NCBI RefSeq assembly: GCF_001476905.1
Contig: NZ_LDTE01000031.1
Coordinates: forward strand, 1-47,996
DNA length: 47,996 nucleotides
Direction of reading: 5' to 3'
DNA from: Sphingomonas sanguinis
GTDB taxonomy: Bacteria > Pseudomonadota > Alphaproteobacteria > Sphingomonadales > Sphingomonadaceae
Part shown: positions 24,623-33,900 of the stretch, one piece after another
Layout: every line of letters begins with the position of its first letter
Numbering within the stretch: position 1 is the stretch's first letter
Program-made: the position numbers and the translations under genes
Notes under the pieces: generated by a model
Database searches by the model: none
Told to the model about the DNA's origin: nothing
What the model saw: the letters and a program-made list of their open reading frames with translations, nothing else

Positions 24623-25182
24623 TGCTCGACCTCTTTGACGCGCCGCTCCTGCCGGGGCTCGCCACGCGGGCGAACCTGATCACCGCGGACGAGGAGCGCA
24701 TGCTGATCGACCGGATCGACGCGACTGACCTCGAGCCGTTCCGCTTTCAGGGCTGGACAGGCAAGCGGCTGACAACGTCCTTCGGATGGAGTTACGACTT
24801 CGAGGTCGGGCGCCCGAAGGATGCGCCACCGATGCCGGACTGGCTTCTCCCCATCCGCGATAGGGCGGCAAACTTTGCCGGGCTAGCGCCCGAGGCGCTG
24901 ATCCAAGCGCTGCTCATTCGCTACGACCCGGGCGCCGGGATCGGCTGGCATCGCGACCGGCCGATCTACGGCCATGTCCTCGGCATCTCCCTCGGCGAAC
25001 CGTCGACGATGCGCTTCCGGCGGCGGCGCGCCGGCGGCTTCGACCGCGCGTCGTTGCCGCTCGAACCGTGGGGCGGCTATCACATGAGCGGACCTGCTCG
25101 GCATGAATGGGAACACAGCATCGCGCCGATGGAACGCCCGCGATGGTCGATTACGTTTCGCAGTCTCGTGAAACGGCGGTGA
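24622..25182 (+). CDS. alkB: AlkB-family 2-oxoglutarate/Fe(II) dioxygenase
   Basis: A 186-residue oxidative DNA/RNA demethylase-like protein, which removes 1-methyladenine- and 3-methylcytosine-type lesions. Iron ligands His110-x-Asp112 (GWHRDRP) and distal His165 (HEWEHSIAP), and 2-oxoglutarate arginines Arg174 and Arg180 (RWSITFR), are visible. It is shorter at the N-terminus than E. coli AlkB, like the alphaproteobacterial group. ATG 24622 overlaps the dinB stop (GTGATG), so both genes share the SOS box at 23504 and form a damage-tolerance operon. Confidence 0.93.
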   Translation: MLDLFDAPLLPGLATRANLITADEERMLIDRIDATDLEPFRFQGWTGKRLTTSFGWSYDFEVGRPKDAPPMPDWLLPIRDRAANFAGLAPEALIQALLIRYDPGAGIGWHRDRPIYGHVLGISLGEPSTMRFRRRRAGGFDRASLPLEPWGGYHMSGPARHEWEHSIAPMERPRWSITFRSLVKRR

Positions 25183-25627
25183 CCACTAAGACGGATTACA
25201 CCTGATGGGCGCCGGTCAATCATGTGGCATGCTGTTCGAATGCAAGCCCGTATCGGGCCTTTCCACCGCCTAGGTGGTCTACACGGGTGGCGGCAGTGGT
25301 GGGATAGAGGAATGGCCGCTTTCGGCATCCGTTGGGCGGAAGCTGCCGTTTGTTCAGGCTTGGCCTGACAGCAGCAGGGCGCCCCATAACCGTTGCGCGA
25401 GCCTACCATCCTCCAGTTCCGCGCCTCGCTGTAAGTCGTCCCCAAATTGCGGGCGACCGGTGTATATCATCGCTCGCCATAGAACACTCGTTCGGCCGCG
25501 ATGAGACAATCGACCCCGTCATTGTTTCATACTTATTTGAAGCCGTTGCGTTCAGCGTCGCAAAGTTGCTACCGTGTTTCGCCAAAATGGTCTCTGCTAA
25601 GCGAGACTTGGTGCGGAGGGATCGGGC
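25183..25627. other. 445-bp intergenic spacer with a degenerate repeat
   Basis: No coding pattern or RNA gene is visible. Bases about 25311-25350 carry a sequence (GGAAGCTGCCGTTTGTTCA) related to stretches in other spacers of this window. GGAGGG at 25615-25620 is the ribosome-binding site of the next gene. The spacer marks the boundary between the DNA-repair operon and the defence-like block. Confidence 0.6.
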
Positions 25628-26632
25628 TTGAACGAGATTGTTGCACTAGCCGTTCACGACCTCGAACGGAAAGATGGCATCTACCAGATCAAGGCGGCGA
25701 CGAAGACGCTGCCGGTCACCGAGACCACTCAGCGGGTGGTCGATGAACTGAACGACCTCTACAACCGGCGGGCGTCGAAGAGCTACGGCAAGTTCACGGC
25801 AGCCGAAGGCTATCCTACGCAGGAGCAGATCCGCGACTACATCGGCGATCCGCGGAAGGATTTTCTTCGGCTAACGACACGAATGATGGAGACGCTGCGG
25901 CAGCAGGCGCAGGCGCGCACCGCGTCGACCGGCGGACACGTCCTGTTCGAGCACTTTCGGCGGGACCAGAAGGACTTCCTGCTCGTCGCGATTGTGTCGG
26001 ACAAGCTGAGCGCAATCCTGAAGGCGCAGGACGAGATGGAGGATGTGAAGCATCTCGATCTCGAGGGCTTTCGGTTCGCCGGGCGCATCAACCTGACCGC
26101 TTGGGCGGCGGGTGCCGAGCGCTATATCAGCTTCCTCAAGGGCAAAGGCGACGTGTCCGAGTACTTCCGCCTATTCCTGGGTTGCGATTCCGTCGTGGAG
26201 GCACGGGTGGACACGTCCAATCTGGTTACGGCGCTTAAGGAGTTCGTCACTGCCGAGAAGATGTCGGAGAAGGACGGCAACGAGTTCCTCGCTCGCGCGA
26301 AGGCGATATGCGAGCGCTCGTCGAACAAGCGCGAGGAGCTGGAGTTCGAGGCGCTCGCGAACGAGCTACTTCCCAACGATCCGAAGCGCCTGACCGACCA
26401 CCTCGGCGACACCGACCGCGCACTAAGCGACCGATTCGTGCCGGACAAGCGCTCACTGGCCTCGCTCGTGCGCTTCAAGGGTGGGACCAAGCAGTGGAAG
26501 GTGGAGTTCGACCGCGACGCGGTGAGCAGCCGCGCGGTGATCTACGATCCGGAGGCGAACACCATCACCCTGACGGGACTGCCTGACGACTTGATCTCAC
26601 AACTGCAGTTCGAAGGCTTGGGTCATGGCTGA
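25628..26632 (+). CDS. Nucleoid-associated protein, NdpA/YejK-like
   Basis: A 334-residue protein of the 37-kDa nucleoid-associated family (YejK/NdpA). The family core is visible in FRRDQKDFLLVAIVSDK, DLEGFRFAGRINLTAWAAG, and YISFLKGKGDVSEYFRLFLGCDSVVEA. Start TTG 25628 is chosen because GGAGGG lies seven bases upstream and the family N-terminus (IVALAVHDLE) follows directly. It overlaps the downstream membrane-protein gene by eight bases. Housekeeping yejK has no such partner. In accessory islands this family often appears as part of uncharacterised defence loci (inference). Confidence 0.85.
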   Translation: MNEIVALAVHDLERKDGIYQIKAATKTLPVTETTQRVVDELNDLYNRRASKSYGKFTAAEGYPTQEQIRDYIGDPRKDFLRLTTRMMETLRQQAQARTASTGGHVLFEHFRRDQKDFLLVAIVSDKLSAILKAQDEMEDVKHLDLEGFRFAGRINLTAWAAGAERYISFLKGKGDVSEYFRLFLGCDSVVEARVDTSNLVTALKEFVTAEKMSEKDGNEFLARAKAICERSSNKREELEFEALANELLPNDPKRLTDHLGDTDRALSDRFVPDKRSLASLVRFKGGTKQWKVEFDRDAVSSRAVIYDPEANTITLTGLPDDLISQLQFEGLGHG

Positions 26633-27800
26633 GATCGCCTTCGCCGACCTCGTCGAAGTCTACCGGAACACCGTCTTCGACGGCGCGGGCGGCGGCGTCC
26701 TGCACGTGGCGAGCGACGCCGTGGCGGAGACGATCCGCACGATCGAAGCCGACGAGGCGCTCTACGAAACAACGCAGATTGCACTCGTCGCTCCGGGAGT
26801 GGTCACGGTCGGGGATCACGTCGCGATCACGATTAGGGCGCCCAATCACAGACTTGGATTGCTAGTTTGCGATCTCGACGCGCTCTTCAACGCTCCCGAT
26901 GCGTCGTGGAACGAGCCTCCGGCCTACTATGTGATCGACGAGCATTTCGCCCGGGGCGACGCCGCCGTTCCGATAGCGCTTGCACGGTACAGGTCGCTTT
27001 TGACCGTTACCGCGGTACTTCGTGAAGCCGCCAACTACGTCAGCGACCTGCAGCGTGAACTGGTTTTCATCGACGATGAGAAGACGGTGGTGCCGGTCAT
27101 CTTCTCGTCTAACGATCTGTCCGAGGGCTTGGTTGAAAACGCCGCCAGACTGAGGCGCATCTTCGGCGATCCGCTGCATGGCGACGAGAAGACAGAGCTG
27201 GTGTCGGCCGCCGTGATCCAGTTGGTTCGCAGCATACGGCGTGCGGAACGGTTTCGCCATCTGATCAGCCACCTCGACCAGCTCTGTGACGAGGTGGAGA
27301 AGGGCTATAGGCTCTTCGTATCGAGCTTCTCGTATTCCAAGATACGCAAGGAGATCGAGACGGCGCGCCTTGAGTATGTCGGCAAGATCCATAAGACCCT
27401 TGTCGACGTTCAGGGGCAGCTGCTCGGCATCCCGGTGGCCACCATCGTCGTCGCATCCCAGCTGAAGACTCCGGAGGGGTGCAATCTCGCATTCTGGGCG
27501 AACGCGGGCGTCGTGCTGGGAGCCTGGACCTTTGTCGGACTGCTATGGGTGGCGATCCGCAACCAGCAGCACACGCTCACCGCCATCGAGAAGGAGATAG
27601 ACGGTCAGAAGTCGCGACTGGAGCGCGACTATGCAGCCGTTCGAGACGATTTCGTCGCCGTCTTCGATGATCTGGGTGGGCGAATCACTTGGCACAAACG
27701 GGTGCTCTGGTTCGTCTTGGTCCTGGCGCTGAGCGGAGCGACCGGGGCCACTTACGCGTGGCTCAGGTTGACCCCGTCGGCCTACATGGCGTGCCTGTGA
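26625..27800 (+). CDS. Unknown three-helix membrane protein paired with NdpA-like protein
   Basis: A 391-residue protein not matching a family I know. Residues 1-260 are soluble and acidic, mixed alpha/beta. A first hydrophobic segment is at about 265-280, a second at 288-311 (FWANAGVVLGAWTFVGLLWVA). A charged coiled-coil-like stretch follows at 312-348 (IEKEIDGQKSRLERDYAAVRDDF), and a third helix at 359-381. The topology, a large sensor-like cytosolic domain plus a C-terminal membrane hairpin, recalls effectors that act on the membrane in abortive infection (inference). ATG 26625 lies inside the end of the upstream gene, so the two are translated together. Confidence 0.8.
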   Translation: MAEIAFADLVEVYRNTVFDGAGGGVLHVASDAVAETIRTIEADEALYETTQIALVAPGVVTVGDHVAITIRAPNHRLGLLVCDLDALFNAPDASWNEPPAYYVIDEHFARGDAAVPIALARYRSLLTVTAVLREAANYVSDLQRELVFIDDEKTVVPVIFSSNDLSEGLVENAARLRRIFGDPLHGDEKTELVSAAVIQLVRSIRRAERFRHLISHLDQLCDEVEKGYRLFVSSFSYSKIRKEIETARLEYVGKIHKTLVDVQGQLLGIPVATIVVASQLKTPEGCNLAFWANAGVVLGAWTFVGLLWVAIRNQQHTLTAIEKEIDGQKSRLERDYAAVRDDFVAVFDDLGGRITWHKRVLWFVLVLALSGATGATYAWLRLTPSAYMACL

Positions 27801-27809
27801 GGTCGAGCC

Positions 27810-28820
27810 TCAGGCGTTGACCGCCTCAATCGCGGCGGCGAACTCCGCAGCCGTTCGAAAGACCTTCCCGTCGTTGGTGAGCAGCTTGGCGACGATTGCC
27901 GCGTCCTGCCGTTCCGCTTCACGGAAGTCCGGTAATCCGCCGGTCAGCATACTGCCCACCGCGCGCTTGCTCTTCCTCGTGAAGACGTTGCCTTCCACGG
28001 CGTGCATCGCGATCGTCGTACGGGCGTAGAGGTAGAGGCGATTCTTCGGCATCCACAGCTCTATGAAGGTCGTCGGCCAGCGGAGCACGTCCTTCCTGCC
28101 CCAGCCCACGAATATGTCGTTGTCGCTGGTTTCCTTGACCAGCTTCCGATCGATGCCCGCCTTGATGGCCGACTTGCGCGCGGCCGAGCGCTCCTCCTCG
28201 CTCGATGAGATCGAGGCGAGGACGAAACCAATGCCGTCGAAACGGTCCGGGTCTACGACGATCATGTCCAGCAGGGATCCAGGGCGGCCGGCGACGGGGG
28301 CATGAGGCGCACGACGTGGTCGAAAGAGGCGGGCGGCCCTGGCCAAAGCAGCTTCATCGACCTGCAGAGCGTCGGAGTGCAGGGCCTCGAACCAATCCGA
28401 AGCTTGGGCCCATGCCTTCGAGGCTACCGTATGGAAGGTTCCCGCCTCGACCAGCACGGCTCCGTCGGTGCCGAAGCCGACGCCGTTGTCCGAGGCGTTG
28501 GCTGAGCCGACGATGACGCCGCGATCCGACAGGTAGACCTTCGCATGCAGACCGTCATGATATCTGACGTCCGCGTCGTCCGGCGCCCCCAGCGATCGAA
28601 GCGCATCGGGGTGGCAGCCGCCCATGGATATGTCGCAGACTATCCGCAGGTCGTTTCCTTCGATGCCCCCATCGATGAGGTCGCTACTGCCCTTGCCCCA
28701 GAAGGCGACGGCACAGCGGCGATCGGCGCCGCCGAGCACGTGGCGGATGGCGGCGGACAGCTCGCTTCCGGCCAGGAACGAGCCATTGACCGGGGCGGCA
28801 GGCTTGGCCTTCCGGCTCAT
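27810..28820 (-). CDS. Phospholipase D-superfamily (HKD) protein, probable nuclease
   Basis: A 336-residue protein with one HKD motif: His92-x-Lys94 in LHAKVYLSDRGVIVGSANAS, with Asp99 and the GSxN element Gly105-Ser106-Asn108. One HKD per chain is the pattern of homodimeric PLD nucleases (Nuc, BfiI-like). The C-terminal half (about 180-310) has an unknown domain with WMPKNRLYLYARTT. ATG 28820 overlaps the stop of the DUF262 gene by four bases, so the two form one operon. Its 3' end converges with the membrane-protein gene, nine bases away. Confidence 0.85.
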   Translation of the reverse strand: MSRKAKPAAPVNGSFLAGSELSAAIRHVLGGADRRCAVAFWGKGSSDLIDGGIEGNDLRIVCDISMGGCHPDALRSLGAPDDADVRYHDGLHAKVYLSDRGVIVGSANASDNGVGFGTDGAVLVEAGTFHTVASKAWAQASDWFEALHSDALQVDEAALARAARLFRPRRAPHAPVAGRPGSLLDMIVVDPDRFDGIGFVLASISSSEEERSAARKSAIKAGIDRKLVKETSDNDIFVGWGRKDVLRWPTTFIELWMPKNRLYLYARTTIAMHAVEGNVFTRKSKRAVGSMLTGGLPDFREAERQDAAIVAKLLTNDGKVFRTAAEFAAAIEAVNA

Positions 28821-30592
28821 TCCGCGGCCTCGGGCAGCTGCTCGGCAGCCGCCCCCTCCAGAAGGGCCGACAGGCGGCCGCGAAGCGATTGGCGCCGTTC
28901 CTCGTAGAAGCGGTCGAAGTCCGCTAGGTCGACCGGGAGCGTGCCGAGGAGGTGTCGATCGCGGTAGTCCGCTCGGCTCGCCTCATCCATTTTGTAGCGA
29001 ACGAGCCAATCCTCCGGCATGGAGGCACGCTTCTCCACGTTGGCCGCTCCTTCCAAAAGCTGAATGTTGGGCAGCTGGTTGGCCCGGTGCGCCAAGCGTT
29101 CCGCTTCCTCGTCATCGTAGCCAGCGCGTCGGAGCTTGGCGGCGCCGAAGCGGGAGATCGGGAAGACGTGGTCCATGTGAAAGTTGTTGCGCAGGTCCAC
29201 GAACGGATAAAGCAGCGACAGGAGCGCGAACATGCGCCGGTCGCCGTACTCCATGTGGAGCATGTCCTCGATCTCGGCCGGCTCGAACGTCAGCGATTTG
29301 CCGCGTACCGACATAATCCGTCGGAGTTCCTCGAGGGGGAAGGTCTGGATGGGACCGGCTTGCATCGCCTCGCGCAGTGCGGTCAGCAACGTATCCAGAC
29401 CGCTGCCCCAGATGCCGGACGGCTTCAGCAGCGATCGGATCAGCCAGCCGCGGATCGTCGCGCGGTCGGATGCGAACTGGGTGTGGGATACGTAGTTCTC
29501 CGGGGCGTTCCGCCGATAAAGATAGTAGGCGATCGGTAGCAGCGCGCTATCGGCACGGAGCGTCTGGCCGTTGAGGCCGAACGACGCCGCTAGCTCGACG
29601 GTCCGGACCAGCGCGGATCTGATCGCGGGCCAGTCGGCTTCGAGCTTGGCCATGTTTTCGCTGGTGAAGTTCTCCACCTTAAAGCCGACGCTCGCGATGT
29701 CGGCCAACATCAGCCCCGCCTTGAGGACGAAGTCCTGGCTGAAGGCGAAGCCCGTGCCCATCCGGTTGAGCTCGTCCACCAAACGATGGATTTCGGATCG
29801 CGCATCGATCTTCGTCCACTGGGCTACGGCGATGCTCAGTAGCAGGTCGGAATAGGACAGCACGGTGCCGCCGGAGTTCAGTCGGATGAAGATGTTGAGA
29901 ACACGGTCCAGATTGGGCGTGTCCTCCTCGTAGTAGTGCACGAGGGGATCCGTGTGGATGACGCGGTATAGGCGTGACAGCAGGCGGAGCGCTCCCTTCA
30001 GCGCCTCGCCGCTAAATCCGGCGTCCACGAGCATGTCGTTGAGGTCGATGACGTCCTCGGTCGCCATAATGTCGGGCACGTTGAACCAGCGCGCCGTCTC
30101 GTCCTTCGCCGCCTGCTCGTCAGATAGGAAGCGGAACCGGTACACGGCTCCATCATCATCGGGGCGAACGGGAGCAAGCAGGTCTAGGCGAAGGACCCGC
30201 TCGGGAAAGGCGTCCGGGTTCGTCCACCACTTATTCGGCTGCTTCATCGCCATTGATCCGCGAAGCCCGATGTTCAGCGCGGTCAGACGCTGCTGGCCAT
30301 CGAGAACGGCGGTGATGCTCTGATGGTGGAGCGTCCCCAGTTCCGGACAATGCGCGGCGTCACGCTGATGATAGCGTCGAACGAAGTCGTAGAACTTGAA
30401 TTTGCCGCTGGTATCCGCCGGGACCTTCCAGAACAGGAACGTGCCGAACGGGTAACCCTGCATCAGGCTGTCGAAGAGCCGCTCGATCTGCTCGGGTTTC
30501 CAGACGAACTCGCGTTGGATGGCCGGTAGAACATACTGCTTCGATTGTATCCGACGAAGGGCCTCGGCAATCGTCCCACCTGGCTTGTACAA
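28817..30592 (-). CDS. DUF262-HNH protein (GmrSD-like), probable modification-dependent nuclease
   Basis: A 591-residue protein. The N-terminal DUF262 (ParB/sulfiredoxin-like NTPase) shows IQREFVWKPEQIERLFDSL (25-43), YPFGTFLFWK, and the signature DGQQRLTAL (98-106). The C-terminal domain is HNH-like: HMDHVFPIS (472-480), NQLPN (504-508) and LLEGAANVEKR, as in DUF1524-type ends. In GmrS/GmrD, BrxU and SspE this combination cuts modified or phage DNA using nucleotide hydrolysis. The start is TTG 30592 with GGAGAGG four bases before it. Overlap with the PLD gene suggests a two-nuclease unit. Confidence 0.88.
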   Translation of the reverse strand: MYKPGGTIAEALRRIQSKQYVLPAIQREFVWKPEQIERLFDSLMQGYPFGTFLFWKVPADTSGKFKFYDFVRRYHQRDAAHCPELGTLHHQSITAVLDGQQRLTALNIGLRGSMAMKQPNKWWTNPDAFPERVLRLDLLAPVRPDDDGAVYRFRFLSDEQAAKDETARWFNVPDIMATEDVIDLNDMLVDAGFSGEALKGALRLLSRLYRVIHTDPLVHYYEEDTPNLDRVLNIFIRLNSGGTVLSYSDLLLSIAVAQWTKIDARSEIHRLVDELNRMGTGFAFSQDFVLKAGLMLADIASVGFKVENFTSENMAKLEADWPAIRSALVRTVELAASFGLNGQTLRADSALLPIAYYLYRRNAPENYVSHTQFASDRATIRGWLIRSLLKPSGIWGSGLDTLLTALREAMQAGPIQTFPLEELRRIMSVRGKSLTFEPAEIEDMLHMEYGDRRMFALLSLLYPFVDLRNNFHMDHVFPISRFGAAKLRRAGYDDEEAERLAHRANQLPNIQLLEGAANVEKRASMPEDWLVRYKMDEASRADYRDRHLLGTLPVDLADFDRFYEERRQSLRGRLSALLEGAAAEQLPEAAE

Positions 30593-30951
30593 TTGACCTC
30601 TCCCCTGCTCAATCCGACCATTGTGAAAGCCTCAGGCTTGCGAATCAACCAGCCTCTTCTCTGATCTCAGCGGGATCAGAAGAACATCGATCGACGACGC
30701 ACCCGCATCAAAGAGCCGGGCAGATCCAATGAAGCGCGTTCCCCAGACCGAAAGTCGCCGTTTTGCGCTTAAGTCTCCTGAGAAGCCCGGAAGGAATTAT
30801 AAGCAAGTGCAGCCTCCTCCTGGGCCCCCTCGTGTGCAAGCGCCCACGAGCAGAGCGCCTCCTGCTCTTTGAGCGTCAGGACGGGCGGGGGACGTCTTTC
30901 GCCATTCACTGTCTCCAGGGTCTTTGAGCCCTGCCGGGCGCGGACGATAAT
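30593..30951. other. 359-bp spacer with a possible decayed minus-strand coding remnant
   Basis: On the minus strand the stretch from about 30940 to 30770 has coding-like composition (a GTG-initiated frame reading VNGERRPPPVLTLKEQEALC and ending TAA near 30768), directly after the stop of the large nuclease-TPR gene. I cannot assign it and it may be a small gene or a remnant. The rest, including the promoter of the DUF262 gene near 30600-30650, shows no clear motif. Confidence 0.4.
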
Positions 30952-33900
30952 TTATGCGTTCAGCGTCAGACCACCGTTTTCCAACCGCTTGAACAGCTGC
31001 CCTGCCTCACCCCGCGCACTTTTCCTGGCGGCCAGCGTAAGGCTGACTGGCGAGTGCATATTGGTGGTCGCCATAAGTTGCGGCGGCAAGGTCACGCGAT
31101 TGATGCTGCCAGCGAGCAGGTCCTGCGCCGCAGCGGCGACCAGAGCGTAAACCTCTTCCACGTCGTCGGGGCGCCCCGACGCGTGGCAGGCAGCGACATA
31201 CTCACGGTGAAACGCTGCAAGGGCGGCATCGGTCGGGGCGGTTCGGCTGCTGTTGACCAGCAGGCGGGCGAGAAGGTTCCCGACGCTGGCACGATCGATC
31301 TCGGGACCGGTCATCACGCGCGCAAAGCTCTTCAGGCGATCGTTAACGGCCCAGCCGGACCCGAGAAGCTCGGCGAGCACCTCCACGTATCCGATCGGGG
31401 TGAAGCGATGATGCCGTTCCAGCAACGCGGCCAAGACCTGCCGGTATTCCGGATGGGATATCCCGCCTGGACGATGCCCGGCCTGCACGAACGCCTGCGT
31501 CCAGGTGCCTGCCGCGCCCGCCTCCTGCGCGATGGCCCGGATGCCGAGATCGTCAGTGAGAAACGCGCGCTTGGGCTGGAGTGAGGCGAGCAAAGTGTCG
31601 TGATAGGCCGGGTCCATGCCTTTAAGCATGTCGAAAATCTCTTCGGTCAGGGCATGGTCGGATTCCGCCGGCACAAGCATCAGCGACTCGGCAAAGTGCA
31701 GAGCTGCGGTGGCATCTGCGATCTGCTGCTCGATCGCCTCCTCGGATAGTTCGATGAGGTGATAGCGCTCGCCGTCCCAGCCGAACGTACCCAGCTTTTT
31801 GCCACGCTGCGCCTCACGCTCCTCGACGAGCTCACGCAGCACGTCGATCGTCGCCTGTACCACCGCGAGGCGATCGGGCGATTTGGCCAGGATCGCCGTG
31901 ACCCCCATGCGGGTCCAGCCATAGAGCGTCAGGGGATCGACCAGCGTTATGCCTGCGATCGACGCAGTACGCCCTACATCGAACTCGCCGGGAACCCCGA
32001 GCGCGCATTTGAGGCCGAGCGTCGGGTTCGCCGAAAACGCCTCCCAGATATCGAACACCGTAGCGCCGCCAAATTTCGCCGCCATCGGCAACGGCAGGAT
32101 ATTCTCCCGATAGAGGGTCTCGATTTCCTGGCCCTGTGCCGCTCGATCCCTAGCGAGCGCGAACATCTGTTCGAATTTCTCGTTGCCCTTGCTCTCGTCG
32201 ATCTCGAACGATCCGAACGCAGGATGCCCGGGAAACAGCCCGGGGAAGTCGCGAAGCGTGCGGTGGTGCGCGAACAGATATCGGCTCTGTAGCTCTGTCA
32301 CCTTATGCGACTGGGGGCCGACGCCGACTTTGGCGATCTCGATCGTGTCGTCCAGTTTGAGCCCGATGAGTCGCTTGGCAAAGGGATCCGAAGGCGCGAC
32401 TTCGCCCCGCTCGACAACCGGGTCCGGCGCCGTCTCGATGACTCGATAGATGAGCTCGCCGGTTGTCTCGTTGCGCAGCGTAAAACCCGCGCCGGGCCCG
32501 ATCTCGTCAGATGCCGCCAGCGCAGCCTGATTTGGCCTGCCGTTGATGATCAGCCCGAGCGCATACCCCAGATGGATCTGCGGATCCTTGTAACCGGTTC
32601 GAAGCGCCCGGTAGCCGATGGCAAGCGCCTTGGGATCATCACCAAGATACCGATCGATGACCCTGGCGAGGCTCATCAGTTCACGCGGCTCGCCCGCGAT
32701 GTCTTCCGGCACCACCTTGAGCCAGGTGTGGAAGGCGTCGTGGCGCCCCGAACGAGACAGCAGCTGCATCCAGCCCAGGCGGTTCGTGAGATTGTCGTCA
32801 CGCTTCAGGGCGCGCTCGAGAAGGTCGATCGCCGGCTTGAGGAGCCCGACGCGCTCGTAAATGTTCACACCAGCAGAGACGTAGCCCGGTGCCGACCGCA
32901 GCGCGGGCGAAAGCGATTCGAATAGCCGACGCGCGTCCGCGCGCCGGTCCGCGTGGAGAAGTGCGTTAAGCCGCCGGCGCAGCGCATGACTGTCGGACGT
33001 GTCGTGGAGCGGTTCGAACAGGTCCGCCGCCAGCGAGAAATGACCGGCCTCGTACAATGTCTCCGCCGCGTGGATGCGCTCGCGAAGCGACAGGTCGGCA
33101 ACGGCGAGCGCGCGGATCTCATCGACCATCCGGAGCCGCAGGGGATCCTCTTCGCCCAGATCGTCGAACAACACCGATCGCAACACGATTGCGTTGGGAC
33201 TGGCCTCGATCGCTGCTTCAAAGGCCGTGTTTTGGTCGGCACCGGCGAGGATCGCCGCTCTCACGCGCAGCGCCTCGATCAGCTGGTCGCGTTCCGGAAT
33301 CAGCGGCTCGGTGACGGCCTTTGCTGCCAGCCGTTCGCAAAACGCCGCAGCGGACACCGCGTCCTTCAGGATCAGGGCCGCCTGCGTCCGCATGAGCAAG
33401 GCATCGAACGACATCTCCGTCTCGGAGACCTGGTCGAGTGCCTGCGCGGCGCTCTTCCAATCCCCATCAGACGCGAAGCGCTGCGCCGCCCGGAACACAA
33501 GGGGATCATAGGTCGGGTTGGTGGTGAGCGCCTGATCAAGAACGACCATCGCCTCCTCGTCTCGGCCCAACAGGGAGAGCAGACTGACGAGGTTCGCAGC
33601 GACGTGCCGGCCCTGGAAGCTGGCATCCCGCTGCGCGAGGATCTCCCACGCCTTGCCATTCAGCTCTGTCGCCTTCTCGACATCTGCCCGAACATCGACC
33701 GGTATGACGTGCGTGAGCGCGAGCCCGTCCATCGCGACGAGGGGCTGCGAGTAAGCCTCCGCGACCGCGGACAAGGCCCGCCAGTCTTCCGGTGCAAGCG
33801 CCAGCGCCTCTTCCGCGAACCGGCGGTGAGACACTTCATCACCGTGCTCGTGCGCCCTGATAGCAAGATGCAGTTTGATCTCGAAATCGTCGAGCAGATC

